Made by a program: the position numbers and the translations under genes
Notes under the pieces: generated by a model
What the model was told of the DNA's origin: nothing
What the model saw: the letters and a program-made list of their open reading frames with translations, nothing else
The model's database searches: none
Origin: Todiramphus chloris collaris
Taxonomy: Eukaryota; Chordata; Aves; Coraciiformes; Alcedinidae
Assembly (NCBI GenBank): GCA_025345505.1
Contig: JANVCC010000021.1
Span: 30,633,365 to 30,697,364 of the forward strand
Length of the DNA: 64,000 nucleotides
Direction: 5' to 3'
Shown: piece after piece, positions 24,448 through 36,259 of the stretch
Numbering within the stretch: the first letter of the stretch is position 1
How the letters are laid out: every line of letters starts with the position of its first letter

Positions 24448-25069
24448 TGTCAGAGATGGTGACAAGGGCAGTGTAGTGTATGCCTCAACACTGCTGTATC
24501 AGTGTAAACAGACTGCAAACTACAAACTGGAAGATGGCTTATTCAAGGTGATGACAAAATAACCTGGCTCTATCAGTGGAGACAGGCTCCAAACCATGAA
24601 CTGGACCTCAGCTTGTCAGAAATGGCGTCTTATCAGTGTGGAAAGCTGCAACCGCACCCCTACACATGAGCCCAGACCCAGGGCCTGGAAAACAGAGGTG
24701 TCCGGAGACCCCTGAAACTCACCTGAGGCCCCTCAGAGATGGTGTTGGGTATGCGTGCCACCGCCAGGTGGTAGGTGAGGATAAGCAGGACAGTCCCCAG
24801 TAAAAGAGCAGGAGCCATGAACATTGAATGGAATGTTCTCCCACCGGACCTGAAAGCACATCGGACTGACAGGACGCCGCAGATCCGTGGTGGTAGCTAT
24901 CGCAAGTGACTCTTATCTTCCTTCCTTTCCTTTCTCTCTTTCTCTCTCTGCTTGCGAACTTTTGTCGGGCAAATAAAGCCACTTGGCACTTTGACTCCAT
25001 TTTGAGTCTTAATTCTGTTCCCGAGAATATGAGCAAAATCTCTCTCTGGTTTATGACCAGCATGCGACA
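24448..25069 (+). mobile_element. Solo LTR of an endogenous retrovirus, nested in a CR1
   Basis: A 622-bp LTR that starts TGTCAGAG and ends ATGCGACA (TGTC/GACA inverted ends). It is flanked on both sides by the 5-bp target duplication AAGGT (24443-24447 and 25070-25074). AATAAA at 24972-24977 followed by 'gccacttggcactttgactcc' gives the + orientation (R-U5). A 5-bp duplication fits class III (ERVL-like) or related groups. No internal viral genes remain, so it arose by LTR-LTR recombination. Confidence 0.88.
24490..24650 (+). repeat. Direct repeats in the LTR U3
   Basis: TATCAGTG occurs at 24497, 24571 and 24631. The first two copies are followed by alignable sequence (aaACAGACTGCAAACTACAAACTGG versus gaGACAGGCTCCAAACCATGAACTGG). 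Imperfect tandem units of about 74 and 60 bases, in the enhancer part of the LTR. Confidence 0.75.
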
Positions 25070-26056
25070 AAGGTGAGGTTGGATAAGTCTCTGAGCAGCC
25101 TGGTCTAGTTGAGGATATCCCTGCTCACTGCAGGGGGGGATGGACTAGATGACCTTCGGAGGTCCCTTCCAATCCTAGCCATGCTATGATTCTAGGATTC
25201 TATAATGAATAACAGTTTTAAATGCATAGGGAAAGCACCCAGCTACCTATTACTGGTTTCTTTTTTTCAAGTGGTCATGAGTCATGTTCATTAAATTTGT
25301 CATACTTCAGCAACTCTGACACTGAGAGATCATTTTCAAAGGTATCTTTGAAATGGTACCTTCTCTTTTCAAGGTGCCATGAAAGTTACAGTCCCAATGG
25401 CACTCTACAGTCCACTATCGGAGACATGGATGAGTAGCCAGTGGAGGAGATTGATGAAATTTTCTGCAGAGTACTTAGAAAAATGGCAGAGAAGATCTCA
25501 TGTTCGCATTATCTTTATAAGAAATGATCTTTCAGAAGATTAGAAAAGGGTAAACATTTATTTTTTTTTAAAGGAGGAAAAATGCCACACTTATCTAGCT
25601 CCAGTTGATGAAAAATATGTTAGTACAAAGGTAGGAAAAATCAAAAGGTGTTTGTCATCCAATAAGTCATGCCATAACAAACAAATTTCATTGAATAGGT
25701 TAGCCCATCTCATTAGTATGTTAGAAATAATAGGCATTTCACATGGTGCTTGGTACTATTTTCTTAAGCAACCTCTAAAATTACAGTGAAGAAAAATTTG
25801 CTTTAAGGTGAGTGTATAAATGTTTGGAAAACTGTACTCAGCTGTTATTCATTGCTCCTAGTAGAAAAAAAAAAATGCTGAGTGTGTTTATGTTTTTATT
25901 TGTCTTTACTGCAATACTGTTCGATACATCTATAATTTTATAATAGAAAATAGAGTATACCATTCAATTTGCAGATCACTTCAAACTGGACTAGGCTTGG
26001 GAGACCATATTAAAATTCAAATGATCTCAAGAAACTGAATTGTTTTTTCTTCCAAA

Positions 26057-26178
26057 AACAAAAACAAAACCCAAAACAAACAAAAGCAAACACACACACA
26101 AAAACAAAAAAAAAAAAAAAAAAAACAAAACCAAACCCAACAAACAAAAAACCACACAAACAAACAAACAAACAAACT
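26057..26178. repeat. A-rich (CAAAA/CAAA)n low-complexity tract
   Basis: Mixed CAAAA, CAAA and CA units with an A run in the middle, ending in (ACAA)n. Confidence 0.85.
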
Positions 26179-26729
26179 CCCAAAACCTTGTAGTTAAAAA
26201 GATTGTTGTAACCTTCGGTTAAAAACTACAGCCTGATTGTCAGACAGCACATGCAAATGTTTGGGGCAAATAAGAAAGTTGCCCAAAGGGTTACCAGAAT
26301 GATTCTATTAATTAGGATTTCCTTCAGTTCCCTCATTTAGAACATCAAAATAATAAATTTTCTTTTTTGTAGGTTTCTTCCTACTAAAGCTCAAACATAT
26401 CTAAAGATAGTACTTTGCACTTCTCATATAACTCCTACTGGACAGATAACACATGTTCAGGCCATCACAGCAGCCTAATTACTGACCTTGTTTGTTAATT
26501 ATGCCTCCTTATTAGTTATATGGCATAGCAATCCAACTACCTAAATCTAGTTATGCTAAAATTAAAAAAAAAAAATAAAAAATTCAGTCCTTATTTCTTA
26601 TACTTGCAGCTACAAACAACATGTAGCAGCTCAATTTTATATATAAATTTAACTTATATGCAACTTTATGTAAATGCTAAAAAGTACTGGAATAAATTGG
26701 AAAAAAAATACAGACTTTCCATTAAGCAT

Positions 26730-26800
26730 TTAAAAAAAAAAAAGAAAAAAGAAAAAGAAAAAGAAAAAGAAAAAGAAGAAAAGAATAAAAGAAGAAAAAT
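26730..26800. repeat. Homopurine (AAAAAG)n tract
   Basis: A12, then repeated GAAAAA units grading into GAAGAAAAG; nearly all purine over 70 bases. Confidence 0.85.
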
Positions 26801-28390
26801 ACATTTGAATTATAGTTCACCTAAATTTGAGGAGAAACGTTTGATTTAATTTCTTAGTTTTTAGTTTTTTAGTTTTTTAGTTCATATCTGTATTTTAGGT
26901 TCTATCTCTAATTCTATGGTGTAATCATGTCTAGACTTCTCTTGACAAAGTGACTATGTTGAAACGTGAAATAAGAACATAATTGCCACATCAGAAGATT
27001 TGATCTCATGCCACTGCTTAATGTGTGGATGAGATATAGAGAAATTTCTAGATAATTTGATTTTATCTTGCCTCATCTTAATTATGGAACTTTTACATAT
27101 ACTTTTCAGTGTCAAAGAAAAAAAAATCTGCAAGTTCATTTTTAACATTAATAAAAGGTAATTGCTGCTCTGTATTTCAAAACATTTTATTTTAACTGTA
27201 GACTGCAGGAGGAAAATATTCATGTATAAATCCATACAACAATAATAGTGTTATGCAGTAGAATTTTGTTCTTCACTTTATTTCTGAAATAGCAAAACCT
27301 TAATGTAAAATTGGAAGATTATTACGCTTGTTACTGCAAATGGTAAACTGAACAACTACATGTTATTCATCTATGTATTCCTCAAAATAAAACTTTCTGT
27401 ATATTACATATTACAGTTGATATTTTCTACTTCCTACTTACCAGTTTTTCCATTCTGATTATGAGGATTGTCATTTAGAAGCTAAGGATTCTTAAAAATA
27501 ATCTAACATCCTGCTACTTAGACAAAGCATTTTGGTTTTTAAAGCTAAATACTATAATAGTAAATTTTCCTATAAAATAAGTAAGATTTATGAGAAAACT
27601 AAACATTCCTTTTAAAACAACCTATCAACAAAGGGACATTACAAAACAACTCATATCAGTTGGTGGTGAAGAAAAAAAAATGCTTAATGTTCAGTTCAAC
27701 CAGCCAACTTCCTTTTATACTCAATGACTCTCCTGTATTCACTTTACTATATATCGATGTCTTCTGACATTGATTAAGATTGCTACTTATTCACATGATG
27801 GAGAAAGTCATATCAACTTGGAAAGTCACTCAAATGATAACTTCTCCAATGATGTGACCTTACAAATCTGCCGTTATCCCAACTGAGCTTTGTTCTTAGG
27901 AGAAGCCTATAAGTCTGTTTTTTTTTTTTTTTTTAAGTTTTTAAAAATTTTTCCAGTGTAAAATCCCCCTAAAAAATATTAAAAAAAAAAAAATCAAAAA
28001 CGCACACTTCAAAAGAGCCTATGAGCTGAAATACAAGCACCATAAGGTCATGTCTAGAACAGTAAACAAAATCTCCCAGTGCCTGTTCTCTGCTCTGTTC
28101 AGGCTCTGGGACTTAGGCCAAATGGCATGGCACAATTTACCTCCATATGGCTAAATGCTCTTATTCTCTAAAATACTGCCTATATCCAAAGTGCCTGTTG
28201 AATATGTTTCCTGACTTATGCTAGTTCCTGAATCAGTTTGTGTGCTGCTAGTTTGTACAACCCAAAACCATTTTAATGATTGTGACAATGCAATGACCAT
28301 CTTAATGCCAGTTACATTAGCTCTATTTAATTTAATTAAGTCTAATGGAATTTGCTAATATATGTGTAGTGACAAAATCCTACATATTGA

Positions 28391-28416
28391 GATATATATA
28401 TATATATATATATATA
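28391..28416. repeat. (TA)n dinucleotide repeat
   Basis: About 13 TA units. Confidence 0.9.
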
Positions 28417-29741
28417 GCCTGTTTTGGAAACTATGAGTGTCTCATTATGATTTGCTAAAATATAATACTCGACAGAAGGTTTTACTTCAGATTGAAAAAT
28501 CAACATTAAATAAAAGGTCAGCAGGGAACTGCAATTTTTTGAACAGAGCATGAAAGCAAAACAGTTCTAAGAAGGTTCTGAGTCACAGAAAAAAATGATG
28601 AAAACTATTATTGACTCTAGCTAAGAAATAACATCCTATTTTCTTTTTATCACCAGAATTTCCACAGAGAAGAGAGATTGGCAAGGTATAATTCATAGAA
28701 GCACTATTAAAATGTTAGATTTAAATAAAAATAAAACAATATAGTGATTTTTAATAAGTAATTCTATAACATAAAATCTATAGTAACAGCTTCTATGTGA
28801 ATCAACAAGTGGAACAGATGAACAGCTTTCAAATGGTAAGGTCTAAAGATATTATGTAAAGCATGGCATAGGAGCACAAAGGTGTGTTCTCTGACAAAAG
28901 CGTAACAGAGTTCAGCTGTTTCTCTTGGGAGAAACTTGGAAAAAAATGGCATGATATCTTTTTCAAATAAGGGTAATCCATAGCCAGCTTGGGAAATGTG
29001 GGTAAAAATGATGTATTTCTCAAGAGAACTGACAACCAATGAAAACGGAGAAACTGTGGAAATTCATTCTAAAATTAAAGAAGCTTAATATTCTTTATTT
29101 TGCCTACTTTTCTAAACTTAGTAATTTTTTCTCTGTATTCATAATTTTATGTTCTCTAGCCTTAGTTTACTTATGAATTTTTATCCATGACAAATCATGT
29201 AGAATTTACTTTTCTTAAGTGAAATTCACTGACCATTTCAAAACTGCTTTAGGGTGTGTTTATACAACTGCTTCTGATCATAATGAAATGGTTTAAGAAT
29301 CGACTGTCCCTCAAGCTAACATAAGACAGCTGATTGTGCTCTCCTAGGCTCCTGCAATAGTAAATAAAATGTATCTGTTCAAATCAGCACTGGGGGCAGT
29401 TCATATATCATTATTTTATCCAGAATTCCTAAGGAGGCAGCAAACAACAAGTATGGAGAAGCAATTTTTGTTACGCCCTGGAATAAATGTAGTTGGTTCT
29501 GGCACCACACTTCTGGAAATCTACTCTGTGCTGTGCTAGCTCACTGTTAGTTTTAGAGAAATAACATCATTTAACCTTTTTACTTCTCAAAGGCAAACTC
29601 ATTCTCAAAATTTCAATATCAGTTGAAAGCTCACTACAAAAAAGTATACACTAGAGCTGAAAAGTGAATCGTTTCTGTTTCACTCATTGTCTGTTTTTGT
29701 AATTCCTTTCTTGCCATTAGAAAACAATTATAGTTAATAAG

Positions 29742-29777
29742 TATAGACATATTTATAGTATTTTAAATATGTCTATA
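29742..29777. repeat. Perfect inverted repeat, 14-bp arms
   Basis: TATAGACATATTTA (29742-29755) and its complement (29764-29777) around an eight-base loop. Confidence 0.85.
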
Positions 29778-32440
29778 TATAATATTATGGGAGGAAAATC
29801 CACTCAACAACCTGGAACTCTACTTCCTGACTCACAGCAATGCCACAGCATTATACGTATATGCTATAAACAGTTTTCCGCTACTGCCATCTTCTCTCAG
29901 TGTTTTGCAGTTTACTTACCTAAACTGATTCAGAATATATCTACATTTCATAAAGCTTGTTCAAAGGCTTTGTACACAACAAAAGTGTAAAGAATATCTA
30001 ATACATTATTTATTTGTTTATCACTTAGTACACTGATACTTTCTTCAGTAAGTTTTGATCTCTCAGTGGACATCCAGGCCCATCAATTTCTTTCTCTACT
30101 TTCTTCAGATAGAATAGTCTGTAGATCTGTTTCACAGCATCTTTTTAACACTCTCAGATTCTTGCTTCTGAATGTATAATTAACCATCCCATTCAGCATC
30201 TTTATAGCTGAAGTACATGTTCATTCATTCATGTGAGAATTCCCACATTCAAGTGAGAATTGCTTTAAAACTACTCATTCTAGTATCACCCTTATCAAAA
30301 GCACAGTGATGTTTCTTTGCTTTTTTTTTTCTGTTTTGTTTTTCTTGTCAACAAATTTTAATGTCTCCTGAATTAAAAATGAATGACAGCTTCAAATTCA
30401 ATAACAAAATTATACTTTGTCCTTTCAATTTTCTGCGAGGTACATCCCTTCTGTTATTAATAACTATAGTTCCATAGTAACATACATGCTCATCACCTTC
30501 AGACTCAATTGCTGTATATCTTTTGACTTTATGTAAATGTAATGTGGAAACTCACATAGACTAGGACCATTCATAACCCTAAGGGTACTGTTACCAAATT
30601 ACTTCACATGATGGTTCCTCTGTTGCTTGTTTTAGAAATCGATAATGGCAACTACAACTTAACGTTATTCCTGATCCACCAGTTCTCCCTGGGATACAGT
30701 GTACAACATATAAACAGCTTAATGTAAAACATCTGAAGCCTGAAGATAAACAATACTCCAAAGTGTTGTGATGATAAGACGAATAAAAAGAGGGTTAATA
30801 AAGTCTGAGCAGATTGGATATCTACTTCAAGATTCTGCTCTTTGGAAGCTCTTTTTCTTACTTGAAGGATTTATTAAAAGGAAATATAACCCCAGGCCAT
30901 TTTTCCTACAAAATATGAGCATGACACTTCCTTAGGGACATGACTATATGAATTTAATTCATTTTAAGAGCATTAGAAAGACAAAAACACAAAGAAAAAT
31001 TGTCAGGAAGCTGACTCATAACAGGGGCATAAAGATTAATCACTCTCATCTGTTTGCCTAACTAATAGATAAAGAAAATAGAGTCATGAGGATGTTCATG
31101 CAAAGTCTGTAAAGTTAGTCAAGATTTAAATGGTTATGAATGATCTGGGGAAACTATAACAAGTGATGAAGTTCAAAAAAATGCTGTTTAATAAATAAAA
31201 ATGCAACGTGATACGCTATGCTCCAGTGTGCAACCAATAGACACAGGACAGATTACCCATATTTATTATAATCTTCGCTAAAATTCATGAAATGTGTAAG
31301 GTATGGATGGAAGGCTGTTAGGTATGAAAATGTTTCCTTTCAACAATTTAGAGACGTGTATTTTCATGATTGTGTTCATATGTTCATGTCGACCCCATAT
31401 GAGTAGACTAAGACATTTTGACTAGTAAACTGATTATTTTACTGCAATTCCTATGAGCAATGTTTCCAGAAATCCAGTAGAGAACCATTTTTCATTCTCC
31501 TGCATGGAGAAGCAACTCTAAACAACTTACAGAGTTAAGTTAATCTTTTTATGTACCAGAAGTTTCAACAGAAACTTGAAAGACATTTTGTTTTCAACTT
31601 GTCATGCGATAATCTAGAATATGTTCTTTGCCTCACTGGCATATGTCTAAAGTGTTCAGAGGAAAGCACGAAGATAAGAAACTACGAAATCCTAAGCAAA
31701 CCCAACTGTTTCAATCTTTTACTTCATGCTCGGGAAAACAATTTATTCATTAACTAGATGTGGTGACAATGGCTACTTCTTCAGTGTAGATTTTCTTGGG
31801 AGTAGCTCTTGTTTATTGCACATTGCAAAAATAATTGTGAATGTGATATGAACTACAAAAATCAAGACAGTTTTCCAGATTTCATTTTATGATAGAGAAG
31901 TGCTCATACATGTTAATACATGAAAAATCAGTTACACATACCAAATGAATGTATTTCTTGAAAAAAATGCCAATGTATTAAATTACAAAATAATCAAATA
32001 ATGTTAAAAAGAGTATCAAAGACTATACAAGACACAGTGAAAAGATGAGATATTATTTATTTAATAAATATATCCAAGACTTTTTATTTCTGTTACTGAC
32101 ATAACTGAAATAAAAAAGTGTGAATGACAAATAATCTAAAATACTTTAAAATTATTTTCTTTATGATTTTTTTCTAGTTTGTACTGGAAAGGTTATAAAA
32201 ACAGTGAATCACTTTCACAGGTGACAGTGTAATATATTCATTGAGTGACCTCCAAAATATAGTTAAAAAGCCCGATTTTTTTTTAATGCATTATTGTTTC
32301 CTATTTACCTATGTAATAGAAGTATGGCTAACCAATCAACCATCCACATCAAATGATCAACTGATATATTAACACAGATTTTAAAATGTCTAAGATTTAT
32401 AGTATGACAATGAAATTATGCAACTCGCCTCAAATCAGAA

Positions 32441-33785
32441 ACATAGAATTATAGAATCATAGAATGGTTTGGATTTGAAGGCATCTTAAAGATCATCTAG
32501 TTCCAATCCCCCTGCCATGGGCCAGGACACCTTCCGCTCAACCAGGTTGCTCAAAGCCCCATTCCAACCTGTCCTTGAATGTTTCCAGGGAGGGGGCATC
32601 CACAACTTCTCTGGGCAACTTGTTCCAGTGTCTCACCACCATCACAATAAATAATTTATTCCTAAGAGATAACTTAAATCCACCCTTTTTCCATCTGAAA
32701 CCATTATTCCTTGTCCTATCACTACACTCCCTGATAAAGAGTACGTCCACATCTTTCCTGTAGGTGCCCTTTAAGTACTGGACGGCCAATCTCAGAGCCT
32801 TCTCTAGGCTGAACAAACTCAACTCTCTGGTCCTGTCCTAACAGAGGAGGTGCTCCAGCCCCTTTATTAGCTTCATGGCCCTTCTCTTGACCTGCTTGAA
32901 CAGGTCCATGTCTGTCTTATGCTGGGGACCCCAGAGCTAAACATAGTACTCCAAGTGAGGTCTCACCAGGGTGGAGTTGAGGGGCAGAATCACATCCCTC
33001 AACTTACTCGCTCAACTTCTTTGAATGCAGCCCAGCATGCAGTTGGCCTTCTGGGCTGTGAGTGCATGTTGATGACTCATGTCCAGCCTTTCATCTGCTG
33101 GTACCCTCAAGTTCTCTACAGAGCTGCTCACTCATTGCACAGCCTGTATTTGTGCTTGTGATTGAGTTGTAACATGTGCAGGACCTTGCACTTGGCCTTG
33201 CTGAACTTCATGGGGCTTGCATGGTCCCACCTCTCAAGCCTGTCAAGTTCCCTTCCCTCCAGAATGTCAACTGCACTTCACAGCTTGGTATCATCAGCAG
33301 ACACTGAGGGTGCATTCAATCCTGCTGTTCATGTCATCAATAAAGATGTTAAACAGCTCTGGTCCCAGTGTCAACCCCTGAAGAACTTGGACAGCAAGCT
33401 GTTCAATGCAACTCTTTTAATGCGACCATCCAGACAATTCCTTATCTACTGAGTGGTCCATCCATCAAATCCATGTCTCTCCAGTTTAGAGACAAGGATG
33501 TCATGCAGAGCTATGTCAATTGCTTTGCACAAGTCCAGGTAGATGACGCTAGTTACTCTTCCCTTATCCACAAATACTTTAACCCCTCAGAAGGCCGTGA
33601 AATGTGTCAGGCATAATTTGCCCTTAGTGAAGCCATGTTGGCTGTCAACAATCACCTCCTTATTTCCCATGTGCCCTAGCACAGCTCCTGGGACAATCCA
33701 CTCCATCACCTTGCCAGGCACAGAGGTGAGACTGACTGGTCTGTAGGTCCCTGGATCTTCCTTTTTTTCCCTTCTTAAAAATATT
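32441..33785 (-). mobile_element. CR1 LINE 3' fragment, antisense, about 1.35 kb
   Basis: 3' end ACATAGAATTATAGAATCATAGAATGG at 32441. Then the 3' UTR and antisense RT region, including the FADD-equivalent 'gtatcatcagcagacactga' area near 33290 and the GNCRLVS-equivalent region at the far end ('ctgtaggtccctggatcttcc'). Several frameshifts. 5'-truncated at about 33785. Confidence 0.9.
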
Positions 33786-35404
33786 GCTGAAAATATTTCT
33801 GAATTTTCCTAATCAGTTAAAAGTTATTAAATACAGAACAGATAGCATACTGTCTATCTCTGTATTCCTTGATGAAAGTTATTTTATGTGTACATATCTA
33901 CATCTTTTAGAGCTTGTAACTAAACATTAAGTAACCAGGATTCACTATAGATGGTTTCACATTACTGTCGTAAGAGATGCATTTCTGAAGTCTCCAAAAT
34001 GATGGAGATGTCCTATTCTAGATGAAGATTTTTTTAGGGTTTTCTTCCTGCTGCTCTCCCAAAGAGCACATACTCACTCAGACCAGTTCCTGGATAAAAA
34101 TGAACTGTCTCTTCTGTTTGCTTTAGAGTGGTTTTTGTCTTTTTTTTTTTTCTGTTACCATTGAATACTGAGAGTAAAATTGAGGCAATAGAGAGTTTGC
34201 AGTCCAACTGTTGTGGCATAAATCATTATTTAAAATCCACAGTGGCAATTCTTCTTCCTTTGAAAGTAGAACTTTGTGTCCTGAATTTCTTGTTCTGTTA
34301 AATCCAGAACTTTATCAATGTTAAACAAAGCCCTAATATTGGTTTGCAGCCAGAAGCACTACTTCTGTGATAAACTGTGATAAACTAAATAAGACAGTAT
34401 TATACTTCAGTGATAAAGTAAATAAAACAGTTATAAAATTGTTAATTAATGTTTGACTTTTGTGTTTCTCTGGAGGGATTTTCATGCTATGGTGTTTTAT
34501 GAATAAGGAGTTAAAACATTCCAGTTTGAGGGAAAGAACTCCTTCAACTTTATTACCTGAATTCACAGAGTGTTAGTATAACAAACTTTTAATTGTGCAA
34601 CAAACTTTTAATAGCTCATGAGTGCATAGGTAAAGCTGGCCAATGCAATCAGTACCTGGAGGAAAATACAATATTTTTTTCATAATTTTCTTAGGGATGA
34701 ATCTTCAGAAATACTACTTTCTAAGGTATAGGTGCATTGCAGGTATTCTGTATATCATCTTATCACCAGCAATTTTTCATGCACAGGGATTTATGAGCTA
34801 GAATTTTTGTCCCCATATCCCTCTCCTACATTTCACCATGAAGTTTTTAATTCTGTAATTATGTCCTGGATGTACAATCTACATTGTAACACCCCTCCCA
34901 AGTGGGTAGATGCTCCTGAGCAGATAGATCTCCCTGTTGTGAAGGAACCTCCCTTGGGTATAGCACTGTCAGACTGCATTAAGAGCAGATACAAAAGCCA
35001 AGAGGCAGATGCATAGTGCTATTTCTCCTTGACACACTGTCCCTCTATCCAATGTTTTGTACTAATACAGTAACACTGAGCCAACAGGCTAATGAATGGA
35101 GCCTGTAGAATAAATTTTTAACCTGTAACCTCATCCAGTCTGCATGCAGTCTATTAAGTCTGTACTCCTATGATTCACATTCCTGTGTTTACTGCTGCTG
35201 CTGCATTTGTGGTTTTTCTTTTGCTTTATTTTGCCTCCAGTATTACATGGTGGTCTCAGAACCAAAATACCAACGTGAGGAGACCTGCACGGGAGAGAGG
35301 AGAGAAGGCTATGAGGGACAGTTAGTGACCTGCCGACTTACATGCACGAGGAAGACTGAACCATCCCTTTTTCCCTCTGCCTCTTCACGCTGATGGCCCC
35401 AGAC
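33786..35404. other. Unannotated DNA upstream of KLHL1
   Basis: AT-rich, becoming GC-richer from about 35270. Contains CTGCTGCTGCTG at about 35190-35203. A 94-codon frame at 34732-35016 has no recognisable family. May hold distal promoter elements. Confidence 0.5.
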
Positions 35405-35580
35405 ACATCTGCGTCACATGCAGAGGAGGGGGCGGCTTGGTGAGATGCACTGAGATAGATAGAAAATTGTACACTGAGGACCTTGACAGCCTCATGGGCG
35501 TGATTTTTTTTTTTTTTTTTTTTTTTTTTTCTCCTACATACAGTGTATATAAAGGAGCTCTGATTTTAGTCTCTGACAGC
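35405..35580 (+). promoter_or_regulatory. KLHL1: Predicted KLHL1 core promoter
   Basis: Contains TGCGTCA (35410-35416, CRE/AP-1-like), a GC box GGGCGG (35430-35435), a run of 27 T (35504-35530) and a strong TATA motif TATATAAAGG (35546-35555). This puts transcription start near 35575-35585. It lies just upstream of the CpG-rich leader of KLHL1 and on the same strand. TATA plus CpG island is a less common combination. Assignment is by motif and position only. Confidence 0.5.
35504..35530. repeat. Homopolymer T27 just upstream of KLHL1 TATA box
   Basis: Uninterrupted run of 27 T ending 15 bases before TATATAAAGG. Confidence 0.95.
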
Positions 35581-35613
35581 TCTCAGGCTTAGCCATCCCA
35601 GACAACTGCAGGC

Positions 35614-35640
35614 ATGGGAGTCCCCTGAGAAATGGGATAG
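35614..35640 (+). promoter_or_regulatory. Two minimal upstream ORFs in the KLHL1 leader
   Basis: ATG at 35614 reads four codons to TGA (35626-35628). ATG at 35632 reads two codons to TAG (35638-35640). They are the only ATGs seen between the predicted start site and the KLHL1 ATG. Such start-stop elements usually allow reinitiation downstream; function here is inferred and depends on the start site being upstream of 35614. Confidence 0.4.
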
Positions 35641-36147
35641 GAAGGCGGGAGGTGGAGAGAGGCTTCCCGGTGACTTTTCCCTCTCTTGCTGCACTCGGTC
35701 GCGGAGCTCTAAGAGACTGAGGAAGAGCCACCTGCCTCCCACCGTGGCTGCTGCTGCCGCCACCGCCGGTCCTCTCCCCGCTGTAGCTCCGCTCGCTCCC
35801 CCGTTAATCAGATTAGCGCGTCTTCACTGCCTCCCTCACCCTCTCTTCCCTCGCAAGTGCCAGTCTCCCCTGAGAGGTGTCTCTCATTTCTGCCTCTCTC
35901 TCCTCCCCCTTCCACTGATCACCGTGCAGTTCGTCAGCTCTGGGCATCGCTCCCTCTCTCTTTCTCCCTTCCCTGCTGGGTATCTCTACCTCCTCTCGGC
36001 TCGGTGGATCACTCCCTCCATCCTGCCTCTCTCTGCACTGGCGTGTGCGCGCAGCTCCCTCTTCCTGGTGGCAACCACCCCTCGCCCTACAAGAGCAGCG
36101 CTGCCCGGAGGAACCGCCGCCGCTGCCGGGAGCGGGGCCGCCCCGCG

Positions 36148-36198
36148 CTGCTGCCGCCGCTGCCGCTGCCGCTGCCGCTGCCGCCGCCGCCGCCGCCG
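36148..36198 (+). repeat. CTG/CCG triplet tract in KLHL1 leader
   Basis: Seventeen consecutive triplets, all CTG or CCG, ending in a run of six CCG after alternating CTG-CCG units. It lies 62 bases before the KLHL1 ATG. It makes poly-Ala, Arg/Cys or Pro/Leu in chance open frames around it, none of which starts with ATG. Confidence 0.85.
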
Positions 36199-36259
36199 CC
36201 CGGCCCTGCCTGGCCGCCGCGAGTCCCGCCTTAGCCCGTTCCCCGCCCGCTAAGGCACC

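Larger units (their letters stand above)
24162..25203 (+). mobile_element. CR1 LINE 3' fragment, sense, split by an LTR insertion
   Basis: Left part 24162-24447 carries the CR1 RT C-terminus and 3' UTR ('gagggagctggggttattta' onward). The right part resumes at 25075 with 'gaggttggataagtctctgag' and runs to the terminal 'ctatgattctaggattctat'. Removing 24448-25074 restores a continuous CR1 3' UTR. Confidence 0.9.
25204..32440. other. Unannotated intergenic DNA with simple repeats
   Basis: About 7.2 kb of AT-rich DNA without coding signal. Contains A/C-rich tract 26057-26178, purine tract 26730-26800, T and A runs at 27920-27995, (TA)n 28391-28416 and a hairpin at 29742-29777. Confidence 0.5.
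35577..36259 (+). other. KLHL1: KLHL1 5' untranslated leader (predicted)
   Basis: Inferred leader from about 30 bases after the TATA box to the KLHL1 ATG, roughly 680 bases. It is strongly pyrimidine-rich (long CT runs 35820-36060) and turns GC-rich with triplet repeats near its end. Apart from two tiny upstream ORFs at its start it has no ATG for more than 600 bases, which would let scanning ribosomes reach 36260. The true start site and any upstream intron cannot be fixed from sequence alone. Confidence 0.55.

Noticed and set aside
35185-35205. Short CTGCTGCTGCTG run as the counterpart of the human SCA8 repeat
   Set aside because: Only four units, wrong strand orientation for the human repeat, no adjacent CTA array, and far closer to KLHL1 than the human repeat.
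35744-36253. 169-codon open frame ending two codons before and in frame with the KLHL1 ATG
   Set aside because: It opens on GTG, contains no ATG, and is closed by TAA at 36251-36253. It is a product of GC- and CT-rich composition and cannot extend KLHL1.
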